The notes beneath the pieces are model-generated. The model made no database searches. It saw only the letters and a program-made list of their open reading frames with translations, and was not told the origin of the DNA. A stretch of DNA of 64,000 bases from Prorocentrum cordatum (taxonomy: Eukaryota; Sar; Dinophyceae; Prorocentrales; Prorocentraceae), in NCBI GenBank assembly GCA_963575745.1, contig CAUYUJ010017789.1, positions 1-64,000 on the forward strand, given 5' to 3'. This document shows positions 22,620-31,706 of this stretch, in pieces (position 1 is the first letter of the stretch; each line of letters opens with the position of its first letter). The translations under genes were made by a program, and so were the position numbers.

Positions 22620-22797
22620 GGGAGGAGCCTCCCGTCGTGATTTCGTCACCGCGCGAGGGGGAAGAGTCTCCCGTCGTGATTTCGGAGGAGGAGAAGGAGG
22701 AGGAGGAGGCTCATCGCGGATTTCTTGAACGATATCTGGCGGGAGAAATCTCGTGGCGACAACGCCTGGCCTCCCGTGGGCGCGGTGCCGCCGCCGG

Positions 22798-22872
22798 AGG
22801 TGGTACAACGTGGGCACCGCCCTGCGGCGCGACGGCGCCGAGCTGCGGGCCGTGGGGGTCGGCAGCAGCAAG
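22798..22872 (+). CDS. Candidate exon encoding WYNVGTALRRDGAELRAVG
   Basis: The frame beginning TGGTACAACGTGGGC has nearly every third base G or C and reads WYNVGTALRRDGAELRAVG. It is followed by AGCAGCAAG and then GC, a plausible donor. The acceptor is guessed at CCGCCGCCGGAG. Its relation to exons 1-3 is not proven. Confidence 0.25.
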
Positions 22873-23136
22873 GCTCAGGAGGGGACAAGGACACACAGAG
22901 ACACACTGAATCGTCGATTCCCAGGAAAATGCTAGGGAGAATATGGGAAGCGGGGGAGAAGAGAAAACACCAGAAAGTATAAGAAGATACCGGGAATCTT
23001 GGTATTAGTGCGTATTCATGGAATTTGGGGAGAAAAGAAGCCAGAAATATAACACACTGAAAAAAACAAGTGGAGGGAAGACAAAGACCCAGAAAAGATT
23101 GGGAACAGTTGCATTTGTGTGTGTATTTATTTGCAG

Positions 23137-23225
23137 AGGCGTGCTACTCGCGCGCGCTGCTGCTCGCGCTCGCCCTGGCGGCCGCGGCGCACTCCGGCGC
23201 CGCCCTGGACTTAGGCAGAGGCGAG
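23137..23225 (+). CDS. Candidate exon after TTTATTTGCAG
   Basis: A strong acceptor (GTGTATTTATTTGCAG) is followed by an open, G/C3-rich frame ACYSRALLLALALAAAAHSG, which is hydrophobic. It ends in GGCGAG followed by GC. It could encode a signal or membrane segment. Phase with neighbours was not established. Confidence 0.3.
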
Positions 23226-23253
23226 GCGTCCTGGCCCGCCTATAGCCTTAGAC

Positions 23254-23415
23254 TCAAGTCGGGCCTGTCCCTCTACAGGGGGGGATATTCAAAATTTGTG
23301 CAGAAAATTATCTGGGGACGATTTGCTCACCAGTTTTGCAGATTTGGGGGAATGTCTGGATTATTTTGAATGTTTCGTCCCAAAATCGGCCTGTAGGGGG
23401 ACAGGCCCGACCTAA
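23254..23415 (+). mobile_element. Short inverted-repeat element, family 1 (copy e)
   Basis: 162 bp, ends TCAAGTCGGGCCTGTCCCTC and GGGGGACAGGCCCGACCTAA. Flanked by CCTTAGAC and CTATAGAC (6/8). Confidence 0.85.
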
Positions 23416-23512
23416 CTATAGACCCACCAAAGAATGTTTTAAGAGCCTTTTGTGGCCTGCATGGCATGTCCTCAGAACCTGTCTGGCCCATATTGGTTTG
23501 TTTTATCACATC

Positions 23513-23600
23513 GGGTCTACGTCGACGTTCTAAGATGTTTTTGTTTTTGGAACATTTTTGGGGTTCTAAGAACGTGTCGTGGTAATTAGGCCTACAGTCG
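23513..23600. mobile_element. Short inverted-repeat element, family 3 (diverged copy)
   Basis: Left part GGTCTACGTCGACGTTCTAA, right part GGTTCTAAGAACGTGTCG followed by TAGGCCTAC. It matches the ends of the element at 63065-63238 but has a shorter, T-rich centre. Confidence 0.5.
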
Positions 23601-23748
23601 GGCCGCTGAAAGAAGGAACTCTATGCAGGGAACACAGCCTTTTTGCACCTGAAAGCACCTCCGTGCCCGAGGAGGGCAAGAGGAACAGCAAAGGAGGAAC
23701 CCAAGGAACATCGAGCCCCTTCCGAATCCAAATTGTTCCCTATTTCAG

Positions 23749-23945
23749 CGCCTTGGCTGTATGGGCATGCTGGGACGGCCGGCCCCTGCTCACTCGACGC
23801 GCGCGACTGGCCCGGCTTCGCGGAGCTCGTCCAGCGCGCGCGCGCAGCCCTGGCGGCCGCGAGGCGGGCGCCGCGCGGCGCGCCGGCGCGGCCGCCGCTG
23901 CCGACGGGGCCTCCCCCGGAGCCCCCGGGCGGACGGCGACGTGGG
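23749..23945 (+). CDS. Candidate exon after CTATTTCAG
   Basis: Acceptor AATTGTTCCCTATTTCAG. One frame reads PWLYGHAGTAGPCSLDARDW then GFAELVQRARAALAAARR and a Pro/Arg-rich tail, with very high G/C3. It ends GACGTGG before GT. It is probably part of the same plus-strand gene as the upstream exons. No domain is recognised. Confidence 0.35.
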
Positions 23946-23978
23946 GTCAGTGCACGCGGGCCGGTGGCGACTGGGCGG

Positions 23979-24140
23979 GGGGGGATCTCATGGCGTGGGC
24001 CATGATAGTTCCCCAGATTTCATGGCGCCTCTCCTTATTTCAGTGCGTCCCTGCTCCCCCCTCGGGCCGCGCACGTGCCGCCGGCCATGATTTGCCCCCC
24101 CCCCCCCCCTCTTGGACGCCCCCCTCTTGGCCGGCCCGGC
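23979..24140. repeat. Dispersed ~165-bp repeat, copy 2
   Basis: Matches 20646-20812 in the same orientation, including CATGGCGTGGGCCATGATAG and CTCATGGCGCCTCTCCTTA. Confidence 0.75.
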
Positions 24141-24380
24141 CCCGAGCGGGGGGATCGATGGTTCCTCTAGGCCCCCTGGATGGGGTCCGAGTAGATGGGG
24201 TCGCAGGATCGCGCCGCATCGCCGCCGCAGCGGCGACGCGGCTCGATGTGGAGCTCGATCTCTCCATGCCGACGTCGCCGATGTACCGCCTACGACGCGT
24301 CGCCGGGCAATCCCCGATGTATCGCCGATGCATCGCCGATGCATCGGCGATGCGGCGCGATCCTCCGACCCCATCTACTC

Positions 24381-24547
24381 TTAAGTCGGGCCTGCCCCTC
24401 TACAGTATGAAAATTCAAAAGTAGTCAATAAGTAGTATGTGGACGATTTTGTTTGACAATGTTTGAGCATGTTTGGACAATGCTTTGACAATTTTTAATT
24501 GTTCGTCCAAAGTCCTCCTGTAGGGGGAGGGGACACGCCCGACCTAA
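24381..24547 (+). mobile_element. Short inverted-repeat element, family 1 (copy f), perfect 8-bp TSD
   Basis: 167 bp. Starts TTAAGTCGGGCCTGCCCCTC and ends ACACGCCCGACCTAA. Both flanks are ATCTACTC (24373-24380 and 24548-24555), a perfect 8-bp target duplication that fixes the element ends. Such duplications are typical of hAT-type DNA transposons and of several introner families. Confidence 0.9.
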
Positions 24548-24699
24548 ATCTACTCCGACACCAGCTGGTCAGGCCTCCAGTTGCATGCAGGTGGCCCCCG
24601 AGCGGTCCTAATTATATAAGTGGCCCCTATGTCTGCCAGCGCGGGCCCGATAGAGGGGCACGAGCGGTGCGCGGTGCTTCATACCGCGTTAAGCTTCCG

Positions 24700-25095
24700 G
24701 GAGGAGGAGGAGGAGGAGGAGGAGGAGGAGGAGGAGGAGGAGGAGGAGGAGGAGGAGGAGGAGGAGAGGGAGGAGGAGAGGGAGGAGAGGGAGGAGGAGA
24801 GGGAGGAAGAGGGAGGAGGGGGAGGAGGAAGAGGAGGAGGAGGAGGAGGACGAGGACGAGGACGAAGAGGAGGAGGGGGAGGGAGAGGGGGAGGGGGAGG
24901 GGAGGATTTCCACGATTTAATTTCCAGGATTTACGCCATCACGTAGTGATAGAGGGGGAGGGGAGGGGAAGGGAGGGGGAGGGGGAAGGGGCGGGGGAGG
25001 GGGAGGGGGAGGGGGGGGAAGAGGAGGCGAGGCGAGGGGAGGAGAGGGGAGGGGAGGGGAGGGGAGGGGAAGGGAGGGAGGGAGGGAGGTCGAAG
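24700..25095. repeat. (GGA)n purine tract, about 390 bp
   Basis: The plus strand is almost pure A/G from 24703 to 24905 and from 24947 to 25092, broken only by a short mixed segment. It reads as poly-Glu or poly-Gly, but no domain flanks it. Confidence 0.85.
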
Positions 25096-25139
25096 AACGC
25101 CCGCCCAGAGACCTCCTTAACAGAGATTTGGTGGTCGAG

Positions 25140-26400
25140 CCCGTTGCGCCCGAGACATCCTCGCACCTGTCGGTTCTGAGTTGGCCAGGCTTGGGTGTTT
25201 CGCCCGAGACATCCTCCCAGCTCTGGGCTCCAGGATGCGGCGGGCGAGGTGGTCCAGCGCGTTTCGCCTGAGACGTCATCGCAACTCTGAGCTCCGAGGT
25301 GCCGCGCGCGAGGTGGTCCAGATCGTTTCGTTTGAAGCATCTCCACGCTTCTGCGCTCCGAGCTGACGCGCGCGGGGTTGTCAAGCGCGTTTCGCTCGAG
25401 AGATCCTCACAACTGGGCTCCGAGACGTTGCGCGCGAGGCGGTCTGGCGCGTTTCGCTTGAGATCTCCTCGTAAGTCTGAGCTCCGAGCTGCCGCGTGCG
25501 AGGTGGTCCGGCGCTTTTCGCTTGAGATCTCCTCGCAACTCTACACCCGAGAGGTAGTCCAGCGCGTTTCGCTTGTGCATCCTCGCAACTCTGGTATCCG
25601 AGATGCCGCGCGAGAGGCGGCTGGGCGCGTTTCGCCTGAGACATCCTCGCATCTCTTGGCTCCGAGCTGCCGCGCGCCAGGTGATCTGGCGCGCTTCGCT
25701 TGAGACCTCTTCACAGTTCTGGGCTCGAGAGGTGGTCCAGCGCTTTTCGCTTGAGACATCCTCGCAATCTGAACTCCGAGATGCTGCGCTCGAGATGGTC
25801 TGGCTTGTTTCGGTTGAGACATCCTCCCAGCTCTGGCTCCAAGACGCCGCGCGAGAAGTGGTCGGGCGCGTTCTGCCGCAGACATCCTTGCAACTCGCAC
25901 TCAGCGCTGAGAACATGTGCGCGAGGTGATCCGTTTTCCTTGAGACATCCTCACGATTCTCGGCTCCAGGATGCCGCGCGAGAGGTGCTTCGGCGCGTTT
26001 TTCCTGAGACATCCTCGACACTCTGGGTTCCGAGAGGGTTGGGCGGAGTGGTCAGACCCAAACGAACTATTTGATTACATTTCTGTTGTCGAATTGTGCT
26101 TTGGGAAGGGTCTGGGCGACGTCTGGTCCGTCCTCGCATGCCGCGTGAGACGTGGTCTGGCGCGTTTTGCCGGAGACATCCTCGCAACTCTGAGCTCCGA
26201 GATGCCGCGCGCGAGGTGGTCCGGCGTGTTTCGCCGCAAACATCCTTGCAGCTTTGTGCTCCAAGACGCCGCGCGCGAGGTGGTCCAGCGCGTTTCGCCC
26301 GAGACATCCTCGCAATTCTGGGTTCCGACGTGCCGCTTGCGAGCTGGTCCGGCGCGCTTCGCCTGAGACATCCTCGCAAGTCTGGGCTCCAAGAGGGAGG
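25140..26400. repeat. 62-64 bp satellite, about 20 units
   Basis: The unit contains CGCCTGAGACATCCTCGCAA, CTCTGAGCTCCGAGATGCCG and CGCGAGGTGGTCC. Intact neighbours at 25201, 25265 and 25329 are 64 bp apart. Units are 75-90% alike. Scattered units occur at 31800-31850, 32045-32080, 32235-32440 and 33425-33530, so LINE-A is embedded in a field of this satellite. Confidence 0.9.
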
Positions 26401-26403
26401 AGA

Positions 26404-26420
26404 GAGGAGGGAGGAGTGGT
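26404..26420. repeat. Target-site duplication of LINE-A, left copy
   Basis: GAGGAGGGAGGAGTGGT, identical over 17 bp to 31690-31706. It fixes the element's 5' end at 26421. Confidence 0.95.
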
Positions 26421-26442
26421 TCCGTAGCCATTTTGGCTCAAG
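26421..26442 (+). other. Spliced-leader sequence at LINE-A 5' end
   Basis: Matches the known 22-nt dinoflagellate SL (first base T, then CCGTAGCC, ending GGCTCAAG) at every position. It is not an SL RNA gene: no donor GT follows, and the LINE leader continues directly. Confidence 0.95.
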
Positions 26443-26624
26443 GCTAAACGTTGTGAAGGGCTATCAACGCCTGAGAATCAGCGATTAGCTTTGGACCCGT
26501 CCCCGCAGGCTGGTTCAAGCCTCCTGTGGTCACAGCCGACCACGACGTGCCTTGCACGTCTGCTTTTCGGCCACCTCGTCTGCGCGCTCGGCTGGTCTGC
26601 GCAGCTTCCGCTGCCACTGCAGCC

Positions 26625-27968
26625 ATGTCGGCCGCTGCTGCTGGCGCCGCCGCTTCGCCTGGGGGCAACAAGCGTGGCGGAAGGCAGCTGGGACGTAACT
26701 ACTCCGACGAGGCGCCGCCCAGGAAGGACATGCGCTTCGAGAGGATCGGAGCCGACGACGAGGAGGACGGCAAGGGGATGCACGAGCATGGGGCCAATGG
26801 TCGCTGCGCCGCTGCTCATGCTGCAGGTCTCGCAGACCTTGATGATGAGGAACTCTACCCCACTCTGCCTGGCGCGAAGTCACCTGCCAGCCCAAGTACT
26901 CCAACGCGGCAGGACTATGCAGGACAGGGAAATGGCGACCGTGCTGGCACTGGCGGCGCCACCCCTGGTCCCAGGCTTACGCCTCAAGTTTCATCGGCAT
27001 CAGAAGGACACACTGGCTCAACAGCTCGGGCCAGCTCGGACGGACTACCTGGACATGCCCGTGCTCAGCCTGCCGCTGCTGTTGGAGGAGACGTTGTGGA
27101 GCTCGAGCTTCGCGCATACGTGGACAAGACCCGCACTGACGTCATGGGCTCGATCCAGGCGATGCAGGCCTCGCTCACTGCCCTCTCGTCGACGATGGGG
27201 GAGCATTGCGCGAGCATCGACAAGGCGGTGGAGAAGAGGATGGTCAAGGTGGAGACGGAAGTACGTGTACATGACACTCGTATCGGCAAGCTGGAGAGGG
27301 AGGTGGAGGAGCTGCGGAACCTGCTCGGCCTCATGCGCCGCGAGGAGCCGCCCCCCAAGATCGAAGGAGGCGGGTTCGACCGCCCCGTGGATCACACGAT
27401 CATCGTGGTCAGGACGCAGGTGCCGTTGCCCAAGCAGGCCGTCGGCAACGCCCTCCAGGCGTGGATCGACGACTCGAACCTGCAGGCTGATGAATATGAG
27501 CTGCAAGGGGACGCAGTTGCTAAACGATTCCAGATTCAGATTCGTGGACAGGCTGGCTACGCGGCGCGCAAGGTCAACCAGGCCATCGGCGCGCTCAAGA
27601 TGCCAGGACGTGGTGGAGGGTGGCGTGAGTTCAGTGCCGTTCCGCCGACGGGCGGCCCTGCAGCTCGTATCAACGTCGGCCCCGACAAGAGCCCGAAGAT
27701 GGTGGCGAGGGAGCTTGGATGCAAGAAGGTGGCCAGGAAGTTGCTGGAGCTGTACCCCGAAAAGCGCTTCTTCTCGGACAAGGAGAAGGGGGTTGTCAGC
27801 ACGTCGTGGAAGGACATTGTGCACTTCTCGCCCGCGCCCGCGGGCACCGCGCCGACGATCCAGTTCAGCGATAAGAACATGGACGAGCTCGGCCTGGATG
27901 TGGCCATGGTCAGGCGTTCGGTCCACAGCATCTTCGCGGATCAGCGGGATACCGAGTGGTGTCTTTAG
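26625..27968 (+). CDS. LINE-A ORF1 protein, coiled coil plus RNA-binding-like domain
   Basis: 447 codons from the first ATG in frame (MSAAAAGAAASPGG); the frame is open 99 nt further upstream without an ATG. A low-complexity N-terminus (to about residue 150) is followed by a coiled coil (IQAMQASLTALSSTM, IDKAVEKRMVKVETEV, GKLEREVEELRNLLGLM; about residues 185-245). Next is a domain starting HTIIVVRTQVPLPKQ and containing RFQIQIRGQAGYAARK, compatible with an RRM-like fold, and a basic tail. This order is that of L1-type ORF1 proteins, which coat the element RNA and carry it back to the nucleus. It ends DTEWCL with TAG at 27968, overlapping the possible ORF2 start by 71 nt. Confidence 0.75.
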   Translation: MSAAAAGAAASPGGNKRGGRQLGRNYSDEAPPRKDMRFERIGADDEEDGKGMHEHGANGRCAAAHAAGLADLDDEELYPTLPGAKSPASPSTPTRQDYAGQGNGDRAGTGGATPGPRLTPQVSSASEGHTGSTARASSDGLPGHARAQPAAAVGGDVVELELRAYVDKTRTDVMGSIQAMQASLTALSSTMGEHCASIDKAVEKRMVKVETEVRVHDTRIGKLEREVEELRNLLGLMRREEPPPKIEGGGFDRPVDHTIIVVRTQVPLPKQAVGNALQAWIDDSNLQADEYELQGDAVAKRFQIQIRGQAGYAARKVNQAIGALKMPGRGGGWREFSAVPPTGGPAARINVGPDKSPKMVARELGCKKVARKLLELYPEKRFFSDKEKGVVSTSWKDIVHFSPAPAGTAPTIQFSDKNMDELGLDVAMVRRSVHSIFADQRDTEWCL

Positions 27969-30900
27969 CCGGCTGTTCAAGGCCTGGCAGACCGGCTCCT
28001 CGAGCCGCCTTTCGATCACGATCACTACTTGGAACGCCAGGGCGCTGTTGCACCACGACCTGCCGCTTCGCAGTAAAAAGATTCGGTATCTTGGGACCCT
28101 TCTGGCTTCGAACACGATCCTCGGGCTTCAGGAATGTCATGGGACTCTGGCCGAAGCGGAGGAAGAGTTGCACCAGCTCCATAAGCCTGTCAAGATGTTT
28201 CACTCGTTCTTTGACGACCCAGAGCGCACGAATGTAGGAGGCCTCCTCACATTCTTTCCAGTCTTGGGTGCGCACGCTCGGTTTGAAGTAAGGGACGATT
28301 TTGCTCCTGGGAGGGTCCTGAACGTCAAAGCTATACTGGACGAGTCTGGGGACTGTTGGATTTCGCATTGGAATGTCCACAATTTTGGCCTGTCTCGGGA
28401 GGTTCGTCTCAGGGTAGTTCGAGAGATTGAGCGCGATTTTGAACGAGCTCGTGCGGCTCCTGAATGTGCCCTAGTTATCTTGGCTGGGGACTTTAACATG
28501 AGTGAGGCTCCTCCGATGCCGTCGGTGCCGACGGAGACGTTCCAGCCGCATTTTGGCTACCACGAGTGGCGCGCGGGCAGGGGCAGGATCTGGCAGGGGC
28601 TGTTTTCCAAGATGGTTGAAATACAACAAGAAGATCCTACTCACTACTGTCTAGCTAACGATTCGACCAACATTATCGACCGCATCTTCGCGTCGGTTCC
28701 AGGGTGGGGCCTTATTCAGTTGAATGCCCTGGGGATGACCAAGGACCAGGTCGAGGTTCTCCACCACTTAGAGCTCTCTGATCATACCCCCGTCTCCGTG
28801 GACCTCAAGGGTGCCCCGCAGGTCTTGCCTAAGGATCGCCCCATTCCTAAGGAGCTCTTCGCTACTAGCTACTTTCAGGACTTCATGCGTGCGTACTTGG
28901 GAGCTGTGTCTGATTGGGACGAGCTTTCGCCGCCGCTGAAGATAGACCTGTACAAATATCTAATGACGGAAGGTGCTAAGTTTGCTAGGAATGCCATACT
29001 ACGTTTTGAAAGTCACGGTCGGCTGGGGCGCATTATCTTATATCGATCAGTGGCTAGAGCAGTCTGGCGACAAGATAGGAAGCTTGGCACCATCCTACTC
29101 CAGGCACATGTGGCGGCACGCAGTCTCATGCAGATAGATGCCGACTCAGGTGTGCTCTCTCTGTGCGACCCTGAGCGCTTCGCCAGGGAATTAGACCAGT
29201 TGCAGACCGACGATCTCGAGGCCAAACGAACGAAGATAGCCAACACAATCACTGACGACACTCCCGACAAACTCCGACGAAAGCGAAGACAGCAAATGAA
29301 ACGACTCCAGAAAAGAGCTTCGATTTGGGCCCCGTTCGATCGTCGACTGACGCTCAAGGGTATCAGGCTCCCGTCGAACGAGATCGCGACGCAGCCTGAG
29401 GAGATGTCTCGCGAGATCTGCGGGTACTGGGGCACCGTTTTCAGTAAGAAGCAAATCGCTACGAAGTCTGGGGAAAAGTACTTGGGGAAGTTCGGGGGCC
29501 AGATGGATTTCTCAGATATCCCACCGCCTACGCTTTCGGGGATGAGAGCTCGGATCCAAAAGCTTGAAGACTGTGCCCCTGGCCCAGACCGTCTTCCTTA
29601 TGCTGCTTGGAGGCACGGCCCGATGGCGGCAGAGCTGTTAGATGAGTACCTTTGGTGGTTGATGGAGGGGAACTCGCCGATGTCGTCCTTCAATGCTGTT
29701 TTGGGGATCTTCATTCCGAAAGGGGAGGAGGAGGGAGATCAGGGAGGAGCAGTTCGTGATGTACAGTCGCTTCGGCCCCTCGGGCTGAAGAATTCTGAGA
29801 ATAAGATTCTCGCGGGCGCCGTGACCCGGCCCTTCGCAGTCAAGATGGCCGAAGTCAGTTGCACGCTCCAACGAGGCTTCACGCTTGGTAGGCAATTCGG
29901 CACCAACATTATAGAACTGGACACCTACGCCAGGATCGCGTCTATGTCCCCCACTGCCGACTCCGACCTTCCCGCGATCCTCTCCTACGACTTCTCCCAG
30001 GCCTTCCCCTCTGTCTCCCACGAGTGGCTCCGGATGGTACTTGAACGTCTCTCTCTTCCACCTCCCCTCCTCTGGTTCTTCGCCATCCTTTACACGAATG
30101 TCCAGTGCTATGGTGTTCTTGGGGGCCAGATGCTTTGGTTATTCTCGATACGGTCTGGAATCATCCAGGGCTGTCCTGCAAGTGGAGCTCTGTTTGCTGC
30201 CGCGTTGAACCCGTTCTTACTGGACTTTAAGGCTGAATTCGTTGACAAGTATCGAGGAGTGATGTTTGCGTGTGCAGATGACCTGGGGGCCGTTATACTG
30301 AATATGAAATATCTTACCGTGCTCTACCGCGTGTTCCGCATGGCCCAGCTGCTGGCTGCGCTCATCCTTAAGGTATGTAAATGTCACATTACTCCTCTTG
30401 CTGGTGCGTTTACCCCAGAACTTGCTGCTCGGTATGCTGCTGCAGTGGCTTCTCTGGTCCCAGCCTGGGCTGACTTTGTGGTGGTCCCGAACCTGAAATA
30501 CCTGGGGATGTGGGTGGGCCCGAATGCGTATCTTAAATCCTGGATGGCGCCGAGGAACAAGTACCGCCACCGCAGCAACATGCTTTCAGGTGCCAATGCT
30601 CCCACGGCTGTCACGGCCAACCTGTACTCGGCGCGCTGTGCCACGACACTCTCGTATGTGGCCCAGTTCTGCCCTCCGCCGCCAGAGATGTTGGCACAGG
30701 AGACCTCGACGCTGGCCAGAGTTTTCCATTTCCCACATTGTGCGTTGAGCAGGGCAGGGTGGTTTGCCATGAACAAGTGGGGCGGCCCCAAAATCCCGTC
30801 GGTCACTGTCGTCTCCTATGCTGCTCATGCTCGGGCTGCTCTGTCCACGTTCGACGGGACGTGGCAGAAGATGTATAGGCTGCTGCAGGAGAAGGCATAC

Positions 30901-31641
30901 TTGGCCATCCCGATCGCCGAGATCTGCCGAGGACGGCTCTGGCCTAGCTTTTGGGAAGACCCTGCGTATTGTCAATACCTCAGGACGGCGTCTCTCGGGT
31001 ATCCTGCAGATAAACGACATGCTCTGATGGCCCCTGGTTTTGAACAACTTCGAGGACTGTTTTCTGAGCAGCACCGTGAGGCCCGCGAGGGCCGTAGAGG
31101 AAAGCGAATTCGGATTCAGCGATCTCTTACCGAAGCCTTTACCAATTCGATGTTCCCGAGCGAGGCCCTGAGATCCCTTTTCCTCCGTAGGCTCCACGAT
31201 TGGTTCCCTGAAGAAAGGGACCGAATCTCTAGGATCGACTGGACGGCCGTGAGTGCTGCCATGTCGAGGCTAAAAACTGCCCATGCGTTTTCCCTGGTTC
31301 GGACGCTTAGCAAAGCCTGGCTGACCCAAAACCGTTTTCAGAAGCTTGATTCGACCTGCTGCGTCGGATGCGCAGCCCCTGACTCGATCAATCACTACTG
31401 GATGTGCCCGCTTTTTCGGGAGGCCGTCCAAGATATATTGGGGGTGCGGTTCGGGGAGGGGTGGGATGGTCTCGATCTTCTCGGGCTTCTTGAGCCCTGC
31501 TGGGAACGCTTCAAAATTCCCGTCTGTTTTTGCTTGCTTTTCAATGCAGCTCGCGCTCGGAGGGCCCAGCTGCTGCGTGCTCTTCGTCCTGAGGAGCTCA
31601 AGGCGCTCCTGCCTGTCGTCAGCGTCCAGCTGAGGCGCTGA
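27898..31641 (+). CDS. LINE-A ORF2: EEP endonuclease and reverse transcriptase
   Basis: 1247 codons from the ATG at 27898, which lies inside the end of ORF1 in the +1 frame. The EEP endonuclease motifs are all present: TTWNAR (residue ~43), LGLQECHG (~75), LAGDFNM (~195), IIDRIF (~259), LSDHTPV (~295). Reverse transcriptase follows: RPLGLKNSENKI, motif A ILSYDFSQAF (~696), motif B SGIIQGCPASGALF (~755) and motif C FACADDLG (~791), where Ala precedes the catalytic Asp pair. A Cys-Cys-His-Cys knuckle (CCVGCAAPDSINHYWMC, ~1154) is near the C-terminus. No RNase H. It would nick target DNA and prime reverse transcription there. The frame also stays open upstream to 26491 across all of ORF1, so frameshift translation cannot be excluded. 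Confidence 0.9.
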   Translation: MWPWSGVRSTASSRISGIPSGVFSRLFKAWQTGSSSRLSITITTWNARALLHHDLPLRSKKIRYLGTLLASNTILGLQECHGTLAEAEEELHQLHKPVKMFHSFFDDPERTNVGGLLTFFPVLGAHARFEVRDDFAPGRVLNVKAILDESGDCWISHWNVHNFGLSREVRLRVVREIERDFERARAAPECALVILAGDFNMSEAPPMPSVPTETFQPHFGYHEWRAGRGRIWQGLFSKMVEIQQEDPTHYCLANDSTNIIDRIFASVPGWGLIQLNALGMTKDQVEVLHHLELSDHTPVSVDLKGAPQVLPKDRPIPKELFATSYFQDFMRAYLGAVSDWDELSPPLKIDLYKYLMTEGAKFARNAILRFESHGRLGRIILYRSVARAVWRQDRKLGTILLQAHVAARSLMQIDADSGVLSLCDPERFARELDQLQTDDLEAKRTKIANTITDDTPDKLRRKRRQQMKRLQKRASIWAPFDRRLTLKGIRLPSNEIATQPEEMSREICGYWGTVFSKKQIATKSGEKYLGKFGGQMDFSDIPPPTLSGMRARIQKLEDCAPGPDRLPYAAWRHGPMAAELLDEYLWWLMEGNSPMSSFNAVLGIFIPKGEEEGDQGGAVRDVQSLRPLGLKNSENKILAGAVTRPFAVKMAEVSCTLQRGFTLGRQFGTNIIELDTYARIASMSPTADSDLPAILSYDFSQAFPSVSHEWLRMVLERLSLPPPLLWFFAILYTNVQCYGVLGGQMLWLFSIRSGIIQGCPASGALFAAALNPFLLDFKAEFVDKYRGVMFACADDLGAVILNMKYLTVLYRVFRMAQLLAALILKVCKCHITPLAGAFTPELAARYAAAVASLVPAWADFVVVPNLKYLGMWVGPNAYLKSWMAPRNKYRHRSNMLSGANAPTAVTANLYSARCATTLSYVAQFCPPPPEMLAQETSTLARVFHFPHCALSRAGWFAMNKWGGPKIPSVTVVSYAAHARAALSTFDGTWQKMYRLLQEKAYLAIPIAEICRGRLWPSFWEDPAYCQYLRTASLGYPADKRHALMAPGFEQLRGLFSEQHREAREGRRGKRIRIQRSLTEAFTNSMFPSEALRSLFLRRLHDWFPEERDRISRIDWTAVSAAMSRLKTAHAFSLVRTLSKAWLTQNRFQKLDSTCCVGCAAPDSINHYWMCPLFREAVQDILGVRFGEGWDGLDLLGLLEPCWERFKIPVCFCLLFNAARARRAQLLRALRPEELKALLPVVSVQLRR

Positions 31642-31689
31642 ATTCAGGTACGGCAAGGACCAAGGACTCGGCGCGCCGCGGCCACGCGC

Positions 31690-31706
31690 GAGGAGGGAGG
31701 AGTGGT
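31690..31706. repeat. Target-site duplication of LINE-A, right copy
   Basis: Identical to 26404-26420 over 17 bp. Confidence 0.95.

Larger units (their letters stand above)
26421..31689 (+). mobile_element. LINE-A: SL-capped non-LTR retrotransposon, full length
   Basis: 5269 bp between perfect 17-bp target duplications. The first 22 bases are an exact dinoflagellate spliced leader. After a ~180-nt leader come ORF1 (26625-27968), ORF2 (about 27898-31641) and a very short 48-nt 3' tail without poly(A). Both ORFs are uninterrupted, so the copy looks young. The surrounding satellite contains related sites without the insertion (near 26044 and 33540). The SL exactly at the 5' end implies that the reverse-transcribed RNA was trans-spliced. 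Confidence 0.9.

Noticed and set aside
26491-27897. N-terminal part of the 1716-codon ORF as a normal domain of LINE-A ORF2
   Set aside because: Arg/Ser-rich, no motif, opposite codon bias to ORF1 in the overlapping frame. Treated as overlapping open frame, not as established protein.
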